A stretch of DNA of 64,000 bases from SCRD01 sp046705285 (GTDB lineage Bacteria > Acidobacteriota > Terriglobia > UBA7540), in assembly GCA_046705285.1 (NCBI GenBank), contig JBJKQK010000211.1, positions 8,292 to 72,291 of the forward strand. Direction: 5' to 3'. The first letter of the stretch is position 1. The number at the start of each line of letters is the position of its first letter. Below are positions 19,396-26,799 of the stretch, piece by piece. The notes beneath the pieces were generated by a model. It searched no databases. It was not told the origin of the DNA and saw only the letters and a list, made by a program, of their open reading frames with translations. A program made the position numbers and the translations under genes.

Positions 19396-19746
19396 GTGAG
19401 CATGAAGGCGACAGTGCGTCAGGTTGATTCCGTAACCGTCGTAGACGTAAGCGGGAGGATCACACTCGGCGAGGCGTGCAAGCAGTTGCGTGACGTCATC
19501 CGTGAGCAGCTGGGGAAAGGCCACAAGAGCCTTCTCTTGAATCTTGCCGAAGTTACTTACATTGATAGTTCCGGAATAGGAGAGTTAGTCAGCGCTTATA
19601 CAGCGGTTTCCAGTCAGGGGGGACAGTTGAAACTGCTCAACCTGACCAAGAAAGTGCATGACCTTTTGCAGATTACCAAGCTTTATACCGTTTTTGACGT
19701 CCGTAATGACGAAGCCGAAGCTATCAGCAGCTTCGCAAGAGCTTGA
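19396..19746 (+). CDS. STAS-domain anti-sigma factor antagonist (SpoIIAA/RsbV-like)
   Basis: This 116-residue single STAS domain has the phosphorylation motif YIDSSGIGEL (Ser 58 or 59). It starts at GTG 19396 with AAGGAGG eight bases upstream; that site begins at the stop codon of the kinase gene. Known role: when unphosphorylated it captures the anti-sigma kinase and frees the sigma factor. Together with the kinase upstream it forms the standard partner-switch pair. No PP2C phosphatase (RsbU/SpoIIE type) is encoded nearby, so the input arm must be elsewhere. Confidence 0.93.
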   Translation: MSMKATVRQVDSVTVVDVSGRITLGEACKQLRDVIREQLGKGHKSLLLNLAEVTYIDSSGIGELVSAYTAVSSQGGQLKLLNLTKKVHDLLQITKLYTVFDVRNDEAEAISSFARA

Positions 19747-19764
19747 GCTGATCCGGCATGCAGC

Positions 19765-19802
19765 CCATTGCGGTTTTCCAGGGCAGTGGTGAGCCGCAAT
19801 GG
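19765..19802. repeat. Inverted repeat between convergent signalling genes
   Basis: CCATTGCGG (19765-19773) and CCGCAATGG (19794-19802) are exact reverse complements separated by 20 bases. They sit between the STAS gene stop (19746) and the sigma factor stop (19852), which face each other. Neither side has a T-run, so it is not a classic terminator, but it could block read-through in both directions. Confidence 0.45.
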
Positions 19803-19851
19803 CGGCCTGCGGGTATCCTTTGACAACCGAATCAGGCGCCGGGAAGTCTGT

Positions 19852-20868
19852 TTATTGAAGCGACTTAGCGCCCGCTCCGCTCGTAAGGCTTTCAGGGCAG
19901 CCGAGTGGTTTCTTCTGCTTTGCGCAGGTGGATACAGGGTGGGCGCATTTCCCACTTCGACTTCCGGATGAATATCGCCGCGAGGTCCGGCCCAAAGCGG
20001 CGGAAGGCAAACGGAACGGTTCCTGCAGACGCACCGTGCATCTTCGCTCCGGTGGGACATCCGCTGGTGACAAGGCTGCCTTCGGGCCTGATCGATGCTT
20101 GAGCGATTCGCTCTTCTGTCGCGAGATCAAGACCTCTTTCATCCGCACCTTGAGCGATGCAATCGCAGAGGAATGAATCTGTGAAACTCTGGATTCGCAC
20201 ACCCCCATTCGCATCCCTGTTTCCTTCATGGTCAAGCCTTTGAAGTAGTACAAGTCCAGGACCTGCCACTTGCGGGGAGGCAGCTTGGACATCGCCAGTT
20301 CCAGCAGGCCGCTCATTTCCGCGCGCTGACACACGCTGAAAGGATTCTCTTCGGCTGTGTCAGCCATCCTTTGATCCAGTGTATGTCCTTCAGTGAACAG
20401 AGGCTCCTGAAGGCTGGTGACCTCCAGACCTTGCAAGTCACGAAGCAGCAGCTGGAGCTGGCGGTCGGAAACCCCAAGGCCCCTTGCGAGTTCGGCCTGT
20501 GAAGGCACGCGGCCCAGCCGAACCTGCAGTTCCTCGCGCACCATTTCAAGCTGCCGTTCTTTCTGCCGCAGCAGCCGCGGGCTCCAGTCCTGCTCGCGGA
20601 GGCTGTCCAGAATTGCTCCCTGGATGCGGTACCGTGCGTATGATTGCAATTGCACATTCCTTTTGGGATCAAACTTGGCAAGGGCCTCGATCAAACCCAG
20701 GACGCCTGTATTAACAAGGTCTTCCAAAGGGACGTGGTGAGGCAGGCGGGAATGTATCCTTTGAGCGATGTAACGCACCTGCGGAAGCTGTTCCATTACC
20801 ATCTGATTACGTTCACTTAATTCGAAACCTCGTGGTTGCATTCGGGCCGAAGTGGGAAGCACACCCAC
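19852..20868 (-). CDS. FliA/WhiG-like sigma-70 family factor with an unusual C-terminal tail
   Basis: Region 2 reads VRYIAQRIHSRLPHHVPLED and continues to LQSYARYRIQGAILDSLRE, the pattern of FliA/WhiG/SigB-type alternative sigma factors. Region 3 (RLGRVPSQAELARGLGVSDR) and region 4 (LPPRKWQVLDLYYFKGLTMK, then ESRVSQIHSSA) follow. The GTG start at 20868 has AAGGAG at good spacing. The recognisable protein ends near residue 250. The last 85 or so residues are basic, low in hydrophobics and unlike any sigma region. The usual family length is about 230-260, so the tail may come from loss of the original stop. The adjacent kinase and STAS antagonist are its likely regulators. Confidence 0.88.
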   Translation of the reverse strand: MGVLPTSARMQPRGFELSERNQMVMEQLPQVRYIAQRIHSRLPHHVPLEDLVNTGVLGLIEALAKFDPKRNVQLQSYARYRIQGAILDSLREQDWSPRLLRQKERQLEMVREELQVRLGRVPSQAELARGLGVSDRQLQLLLRDLQGLEVTSLQEPLFTEGHTLDQRMADTAEENPFSVCQRAEMSGLLELAMSKLPPRKWQVLDLYYFKGLTMKETGMRMGVCESRVSQIHSSAIASLKVRMKEVLISRQKSESLKHRSGPKAALSPADVPPERRCTVRLQEPFRLPSAALGRTSRRYSSGSRSGKCAHPVSTCAKQKKPLGCPESLTSGAGAKSLQ

Positions 20869-21360
20869 GCGACGCTCCTTTCCTTATCTTCAGGAAAACT
20901 GGATATAGACCTGTATCCAGAAAGAGACAGATCGTCCGTCCCTGAGCTCGTTTTTACCTTCCCGGCATTAAAGGGTTATTAGATTGAGATTAGAATTCTC
21001 TTTCCTTGCGAGCAGCTGACAGAGATCCCCGATGTCGTGGAACTCCTGGAGCCCGAGACGAATGCCGGCTTGGCATTCCGAAGGGAGGGCCTGAATGAGC
21101 AAAATCGCCTGAACGACTCTGACCGAAGCTTGGGGCAGCCCGGACCATCAGGTGGCAGGCTGCGCAAGGCGCGGAATGCAGGCAGGCATCCGCGGCATGC
21201 TACGAATTGCCGGGTCCTAAAAGATGTCGTGAAGGGCAAGCATCCCACAAGGAGCGACACGCCGCCGGCTTCATAAGCATCTTCCAACTTCAGGAAGGAG
21301 TTTCTCAGGATATTCAAACACTGACGGCAGTGACCAACGATTCCCAGGGCGCCGGGCAGG
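20869..21360. other. Intergenic region with a possible gene remnant
   Basis: This 492-base region lies between the sigma factor start and the stop of the clan D-like glycosidase, both minus. On the minus strand at about 20968-21137 one frame reads like a genuine protein end (VVQAILLIQALPSECQ, then LQEFHDIGDLCQLLARKE), but an in-frame stop precedes it and no start is present. I take it as a decayed fragment of an unrecognised gene. The sigma factor's promoter should also lie here. Confidence 0.35.
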
Positions 21361-23622
21361 TTAATGCCGTACGAGGGTTACCGTTACGCGGCGGACAACA
21401 CTCCCATGAACAGTGACGGGAGGAGTGCTCGTCTGGGGCGACACTTGAACCGAAAAAAAGCCTGTGCTTTCCCTAAAGTTGACAGGTCCGGCGTGGCCAC
21501 CACTGACTGTGACAACCGGCTTCGAGGGAGCATCACCGATCAACGTCACCGGCCCCCCACGCGGTGCAAACAGGACCTGCGCGGCAATCGAGCTGCCGCC
21601 TTCAACAAGCGACGCGATCCGCTCCTTTCCCATGGAAACGAATTTGCCACTGTCACCGAAGAGGGCGATCCCGCTCCTGCCCACGGGAGCGACGATGTAG
21701 TAACCGGTACCTTTGGCGCCAAGCTGAGTCGAGAAAGTCCTGTCACTGGCTACTCGCTGTACTTTGTGGCCAAAGTAATCAAAAACGTACGCAGCGCCCT
21801 GAATGCCCACTTCGCGAGGACTGAAACGCACGTCCTGCCTGACGTCGCCCGAACCGCTATAAGCGAACACGTAGGCCGTGCGGACCGGGCCGTCGTCCGT
21901 CCAGGTATCGGCGATAAAGGGTGACGTGTCGCCGGCGGCATCGTCGATGTACATCCGGTCGAGAGGCATGATCGGGACATCCGGCTTAACAATCACCCCA
22001 TCCGCACGCACCACCTTGAAGATGTTCTGTCTGTCTTCTGCCCCCAGAGCATCGCCGGTACCCACTGGACCCGCGGAGAGATCGCTTAGAAGGAGATTGT
22101 CCGTCTCGTTGCTGAAGAAGACATCCGTCCAGGGCCATGTGCCTATGGCGTAAGCAAGTTGCGAGGTGTATAGGAAATTCCGCCACCGCTTCCGCAGAAA
22201 GCGGTCACCGCTGACGCGGATGGAAGTAAGGTTGCCGTAACGGCTGCCCTGTAGGAAGTCGCAGGGCAGCGCCATGCAATACTGCATGGTCAAGCCGTGA
22301 GTCCGGCAGGCAGTTGCCATATCGTTGTAGAATTTGTCCCCGGTTCCGACCGTGCTGCTGAAAGCCGGCGATCGCTTATCAATGACGCTCTGCCAGTCCT
22401 GCTCATAGGTCACCACGCCGTTCGATTCCAGGTAAGCGGCGATGTGGTTCCACCACTTCAGGCCAATTGCCGCAACGCCGGAAATCCGATAGTGCTGGCG
22501 ATACGGACTGCGCTCGCTGATCCATCGGCCGTGCGTCATGAGCGGGAGGCCAACGGATTTCTGGAACGCCTTGAGCCCCTGCGGGAAAAGCGTGGGGGAT
22601 GCACGATATAACATTTCACCGCCGCCGGCATTCCATCGCCCCGCAGGGTTGTCCGGGCTCATGCCCTTGAAAGATTTGTTGTACCACCAGCTATCGAGCT
22701 GGAGATAATGGACGGGAATTTTCTCCTTCCGGTATTGCGCAATCACAGCCTTCAGGGTCCCGGCGTATCCCAGGCTATTGTCGTATTTGTAGTAATAGAT
22801 CGCGCCGTGGTCGGTCCAGTAGCCATAGTATTTCAACGTAACGTCGCTTTCGTTGCCTGGCCGGAGCTTTCCTTCCACGCCCAGAAGTCCAGTTCCCCAA
22901 ATTTGCCATGTGTGACGAATGCCCGGTGCAATGGCCATCAGGGTTCTCTGGGTGAAACCCGGCGGGACACTGCTCAGTTCCTTGTCCAGGCCGCTGGCGA
23001 TCAGATGGTCGCCGTCTCCCTGCATGGCGGCAATGATAAAGTGCGACGCAGGCGAAATGACCATCGCGTTCGCCTTGTTGTCGAAAAAGAGCCAGGGAGT
23101 GCCATACTGGCCAAGCTCAAACTGCGGAGGTGCGAAGGCGGCATTGCGATAGCTGAAATGATCGAGATGCGCCGGGATTGTCGTAAAACTCGGAAAGGCA
23201 ACCGACGGCGGGCTGGCCGGCTTCAGGTAAGTGTACTGGAAAAGAATAAGGCGGCGATTCTGGTAGAGCCGGATTGCGCCACGCAGCGGAAGCGCTCCAC
23301 TGTGCCAGCTGAAGGCAATTTCCTGATACGGGCCAATGCGATCATTGCCTCTGATGGTCCGGACGCTTCGGGCGGCAGTTCCGAGGTTGCCGGCAAAGCT
23401 CCATGCCGGATCCCGCGCAGCAATCTTATACTCGCCTGTTTTCTCCTCCAGGCTCGCCGAAATTCCGGTTTTAGCCGATGAGACAGTCAGGGCAAGGGCA
23501 ACAGTCAGATTCGCCAGACAGAGAGAAGCAAGAAGGATGGATCTGATAGCAACCGCAAGAAGGCTGCCGGATCCCGCTCCGGAGGTCCGGTTTGATTGTT
23601 GCGCAGCTGACCATGGAAACAT
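21361..23622 (-). CDS. Secreted clan GH-D-like glycosidase of an unrecognised subfamily
   Basis: The ATG at 23620-23622 follows AAAGGGG and gives 753 residues with a signal sequence at about 20-46. A beta-sandwich (residues 50-260) is followed by a barrel with features of the alpha-galactosidase superfamily: VHYLQLDSWWYNK (304-316) matches the YCLVDxGW strand, and SIRVSGDRF (D473) matches the acid/base loop. In the nucleophile position I see VVTYEQDW (E407, D409) instead of the usual KxD. A C-terminal beta domain ends the protein. I infer a polysaccharide- or oligosaccharide-active enzyme related to GH36/Sip1. Family number and substrate are uncertain. It is the third such enzyme within 13 kb. 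Confidence 0.7.
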   Translation of the reverse strand: MFPWSAAQQSNRTSGAGSGSLLAVAIRSILLASLCLANLTVALALTVSSAKTGISASLEEKTGEYKIAARDPAWSFAGNLGTAARSVRTIRGNDRIGPYQEIAFSWHSGALPLRGAIRLYQNRRLILFQYTYLKPASPPSVAFPSFTTIPAHLDHFSYRNAAFAPPQFELGQYGTPWLFFDNKANAMVISPASHFIIAAMQGDGDHLIASGLDKELSSVPPGFTQRTLMAIAPGIRHTWQIWGTGLLGVEGKLRPGNESDVTLKYYGYWTDHGAIYYYKYDNSLGYAGTLKAVIAQYRKEKIPVHYLQLDSWWYNKSFKGMSPDNPAGRWNAGGGEMLYRASPTLFPQGLKAFQKSVGLPLMTHGRWISERSPYRQHYRISGVAAIGLKWWNHIAAYLESNGVVTYEQDWQSVIDKRSPAFSSTVGTGDKFYNDMATACRTHGLTMQYCMALPCDFLQGSRYGNLTSIRVSGDRFLRKRWRNFLYTSQLAYAIGTWPWTDVFFSNETDNLLLSDLSAGPVGTGDALGAEDRQNIFKVVRADGVIVKPDVPIMPLDRMYIDDAAGDTSPFIADTWTDDGPVRTAYVFAYSGSGDVRQDVRFSPREVGIQGAAYVFDYFGHKVQRVASDRTFSTQLGAKGTGYYIVAPVGRSGIALFGDSGKFVSMGKERIASLVEGGSSIAAQVLFAPRGGPVTLIGDAPSKPVVTVSGGHAGPVNFRESTGFFSVQVSPQTSTPPVTVHGSVVRRVTVTLVRH

Positions 23623-23887
23623 TCTGAACCCCTTTCTTTTCCCATTCCAGGAAACAACGCATTGGCTTTCCTGAATGTCATACAAAATAGCTCTGAATAT
23701 TGCGTATCGCAAAGGGTGGTTATCAAAAGCATAAGGAAAAAAGGCGCGGACTGCCCTCTATGATTCAGACCGCAGATATATTGATGACGACGACCGCCCA
23801 AGAGTTTGTCCGGCCGTCGGTAGCGTAAAATAAGGCATTCTGCTCGAGTCGAGTGAACCGCCTGAGGTTTCTATGATGATGAGGACA

Positions 23888-24502
23888 TCAGGACTGGCGC
23901 GCCACCTTTGCCACGGGGTGGCTAAGCTGGTAACAGTGGCAATTCTGGGGCAGATCTTTGATTTTCAACGTGCCACCCAGGCGCTCGATGGCGCAAGCTG
24001 AAAGGCGAGCCGTTTCGCCGCAGACCGAAAGCTCGACTCGAACCACGTGCTTCCCACTTCCTTCCTCGATTGCCCGGCCGATGAGCTTGCGGGTAGCGGT
24101 GCCAAGCTGCTCTGGGTTGGCTTCCACCCAGACTCCGTCGCTCAGGTTACTGATAAGCTGCGCATGGTGATTTTCGGGGGCGGAGGCCGCTTCCCACAAT
24201 GACTTCTCGACTTGTTGAGTCCAGGAAACAAGCTGGATGACTTCGCTGGAACCCTCATGCTCAACCAGATCTCGAAGGGTTTCCAAGGCGTCTGCCATAC
24301 GGCGGGATTCATGGAGAACCAACTCAAGAGCCTGGCGGCACTCCGCTTGATTCAACTCACCCATCAGGGCAACTTCAACAGTTCCGCACAAGGACGTCAA
24401 TGGCTGGCTCAACTTATGAGCCAGTTTTCTGAGGACCTCCAGGAAATCTTCCCGGGCCTTTTCGGTGCCTTCAGCCTCAAGCACGCCTCTGAGATTTGTC
24501 AT
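23888..24502 (-). CDS. Histidine-kinase-like DHp protein with a degenerate ATPase domain
   Basis: This 204-residue cytoplasmic protein has an H-box (LAHKLSQPLTSLCGTVEVAL, His 29) and a second helix (ESRRMADALETLRDLVE), forming a dimerisation/phosphotransfer bundle. The C-terminal half has the layout of a catalytic domain, but its key residues are missing: the N-box position reads RKLIGRAIEEG without the Asn, and no DxGxG motif follows before LGGTLKIK. It has no sensor or membrane part. Genes of this form (Spo0B, ChpT) act as histidine phosphotransferases. It sits 36 bases after an OmpR-type regulator on the same strand, so it probably exchanges phosphate with it or modulates a kinase. Inference only. 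Confidence 0.75.
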   Translation of the reverse strand: MTNLRGVLEAEGTEKAREDFLEVLRKLAHKLSQPLTSLCGTVEVALMGELNQAECRQALELVLHESRRMADALETLRDLVEHEGSSEVIQLVSWTQQVEKSLWEAASAPENHHAQLISNLSDGVWVEANPEQLGTATRKLIGRAIEEGSGKHVVRVELSVCGETARLSACAIERLGGTLKIKDLPQNCHCYQLSHPVAKVARQS

Positions 24503-24538
24503 AGGTTCCCTCCGGCAGTGATAAGAACTCTCCCATCT

Positions 24539-25213
24539 CTATTGCGGACTTCCAACTCGATAACCGACGCCCCGCACGGTATGAATCAGTTTCTGTTCCA
24601 TGCCCTCGTCTACTTTCTTCCGCAAGTAATTGACGTAAACGTCCACGACGTTCGTCATGGTATCGAAGGAGAAATTCCATACATGCTCGATGATCATGGG
24701 ACGGGAAACGGCCCGGCCCGCGTTGCGCATCAGGTATTCGAGCAGTGCAAATTCTTTCGGAGTCAGCTCGATTTTTCTTTCGCCCCGCCGCACGACCCTC
24801 TGCACCAGGTTCATCACAAGATCTTCCACCTCGAGAGTAAAATCTGTGGTAGCACTCCCCCGCCTCAAGAGTGCTCGCACCCGGGCTATGAGTTCACGAA
24901 AGGCGAATGGTTTGGTCATGTAGTCATCCGCTCCCAGATCCAGACCCCTCACCCGGTCCTCCACCCGCGTCCGCGCTGTCAGGACCAGCACCGGCAGGTG
25001 CTTTTTTCGAGTGCGAATCTGGCGAAGCACCTGTAGTCCATCCAACTTGGGCAGGATCAGATCCAGGAGCAGAAGGTCATAGTCATATTCTTCGGCCATG
25101 TAAAGGGCTTCCTGTCCGTCGGGAACGATGTCCACGGCATAGTGTTCTGCCTCCAGACCCTTCTTGAGAAAACTGGCGACGGGCCGATCGTCTTCAGCGA
25201 CAAGAATGCGCAC
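24539..25213 (-). CDS. OmpR/PhoB-family response regulator
   Basis: This 224-residue two-domain regulator has an acidic pocket (EDD at residues 7-9), phospho-acceptor D51 in LLLLDLILPKLDG, a switch Thr in VLTARTRVEDR and a conserved Lys in GADDYMTKPF. The C-terminal winged helix ends with the typical LIHTVRGVGYRVG. No complete kinase is next to it. The DHp-like protein 36 bases downstream is its only close partner, and the HAMP kinase at 26800-28344 belongs to a different regulator. Target genes are unknown. Confidence 0.95.
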   Translation of the reverse strand: MRILVAEDDRPVASFLKKGLEAEHYAVDIVPDGQEALYMAEEYDYDLLLLDLILPKLDGLQVLRQIRTRKKHLPVLVLTARTRVEDRVRGLDLGADDYMTKPFAFRELIARVRALLRRGSATTDFTLEVEDLVMNLVQRVVRRGERKIELTPKEFALLEYLMRNAGRAVSRPMIIEHVWNFSFDTMTNVVDVYVNYLRKKVDEGMEQKLIHTVRGVGYRVGSPQ

Positions 25214-25434
25214 TTGAATTCTCCATCAGGACCGGCCCTTGTCTTACGCTGCATGCCGGTCCGCTCTGATTCAGCGACCCTCATTAGTCACACTTAAACT
25301 TCGGCAAAACAGAGTGCAGAGTTGAGGGAAGAATCTGGTCGGCGCAGCGTGGTGAAAATAAATGCAGGTCGAGTCCCTTTCCCGGGCAGCCCCGGGAAAA
25401 AGGGAAATCGATGTTTTGCCGGCTTGGACGGGTG

Positions 25435-26787
25435 CTATTGCTTCTTGATGCCGAACTTCTCCAGGCGGTACTGAAGGGTGCGGAAGGTCATGCCCAGCAA
25501 CTGGGCAGCGCGGGTGATGTTCCCATTTGTTCTCTGAAGGGCCTCCATGATTTTCGCTTTCTCATGCTCCTCCCACGAGGTTTCCGGGATTACAGGAGCA
25601 AGGCTCCGCTCTCCAGGATGTGGCGCCTTGAGTTCGGTGGCGATGGGTCCGTCTCTCGGCTGAAGGATTTCCGGCGGCAGATCTTGAAGTTCCAGGCGGG
25701 CGGTTTCACCCAGCACAACGGCCCGTTCAATGGCCCATTCAAGTTGCCGGACGTTTCCGGGCCAGTGGTATGCCTTCAAGGCGTCGAGAGCCCGGGGGGA
25801 GATTCCAATAACTTCCCGCCCGGCGGCCAATCCTGCCTTGCACGTAAAATGCAGCGCCAGTTCTTCAATGTCATCCCGCCGCTCTCGCAAGGGAGGACAC
25901 ACAATGGGGATCACCTTGAGGCGGTAATAAAGGTCCTCCCGAAATTTCCCTTCCTGCATCAACTGCTCCAGGTTCCGGTTGGTTGCCGCAATAATGCGCA
26001 CATCCACCTTGATGGGTTCGGTCCCGCCCACCCTGAGGACTTCCCGCTCCTGAAGCGCTCGCAGGATCTTGGCCTGCAAGCCCAGACTGGTGTCACCGAT
26101 CTCGTCAAGGAAAAGAGTGGAATGGTCGGCCCGTTCAAACAGTCCCTTCTTTTGCTGATAAGCGTCCGTGAAGGCGCCTTTCTCATGGCCAAACAGTTCA
26201 CTCTCCAGCAGGGTCTCTGTGAGTGAAGCGCAGTTGACTGCCAGGAAAGGCTGGTGGCGTCGGGGACTGTGCCTGTGAATCTCACGCGCCACCAACTCCT
26301 TTCCCGTGCCGCTCTCGCCGAGAACCAACACGGTGTGCGCAGTTGGCGCAACTTTCAGGATCATCCGAACCATTTCCCTGATGGCGGGAGAATTTCCGAT
26401 GATGATGCGTTTGAGCGACGCCAGACGTTCGAAGGCGTCGTTTACCACCTCCAGCAGCTTCGACCGGTCCACCGGCTTTTCCAGATATTGGTAGACTCCC
26501 CGCCGGGTGGCGTCGATGGCCGATTCGATGGAAGGATAGCCGGTAATGAGGACGATAGCGACGGTGGGGTCCGTCTGCAGGATCTCAGTGAGCAATTGAA
26601 TGCCGTTCATGCCGGTCAGGTTCAGGTCAGTCAGGACCAGGTCGAACCTCTTCTGGGCCACAAGCCTCAGGGCCGTCTCTCCGCTGGAGGCGGTGACTGC
26701 GTCGTATCCCTCGTCGCGAAGGATGTCACGATAAATCTCTCGCTGCCTCTGCTCATCATCGACAACCAGAATGGAACCTGCAGGCAT
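25435..26787 (-). CDS. NtrC-family sigma-54-dependent response regulator
   Basis: The protein has 450 residues and three domains. The receiver domain has D54 in LVLTDLNLTGMNG. The AAA+ domain has Walker A GESGTGKE at 157-164, the sigma-54 loop written GAFTDA (204-209) instead of GAFTGA, and Walker B TLFLDEIGD. The C-terminal Fis-type helix-turn-helix includes NGNITRAAQLLGMTFRTLQY. GAFTDA occurs in other family members, so activity is likely kept. The cognate kinase gene lies directly upstream, 12 bases away on the same strand. Expected outcome is activation of sigma-54 promoters, but I found no convincing -24/-12 site in this window. Confidence 0.96.
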   Translation of the reverse strand: MPAGSILVVDDEQRQREIYRDILRDEGYDAVTASSGETALRLVAQKRFDLVLTDLNLTGMNGIQLLTEILQTDPTVAIVLITGYPSIESAIDATRRGVYQYLEKPVDRSKLLEVVNDAFERLASLKRIIIGNSPAIREMVRMILKVAPTAHTVLVLGESGTGKELVAREIHRHSPRRHQPFLAVNCASLTETLLESELFGHEKGAFTDAYQQKKGLFERADHSTLFLDEIGDTSLGLQAKILRALQEREVLRVGGTEPIKVDVRIIAATNRNLEQLMQEGKFREDLYYRLKVIPIVCPPLRERRDDIEELALHFTCKAGLAAGREVIGISPRALDALKAYHWPGNVRQLEWAIERAVVLGETARLELQDLPPEILQPRDGPIATELKAPHPGERSLAPVIPETSWEEHEKAKIMEALQRTNGNITRAAQLLGMTFRTLQYRLEKFGIKKQ

Positions 26788-26799
26788 AAGCGAAAGTCC

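Noticed and set aside
20979..21317. 112-codon minus-strand open frame
   Set aside because: Arg/Ser-rich with no motif; a different frame over the same DNA looks more protein-like but is interrupted, so I treat the area as a remnant.
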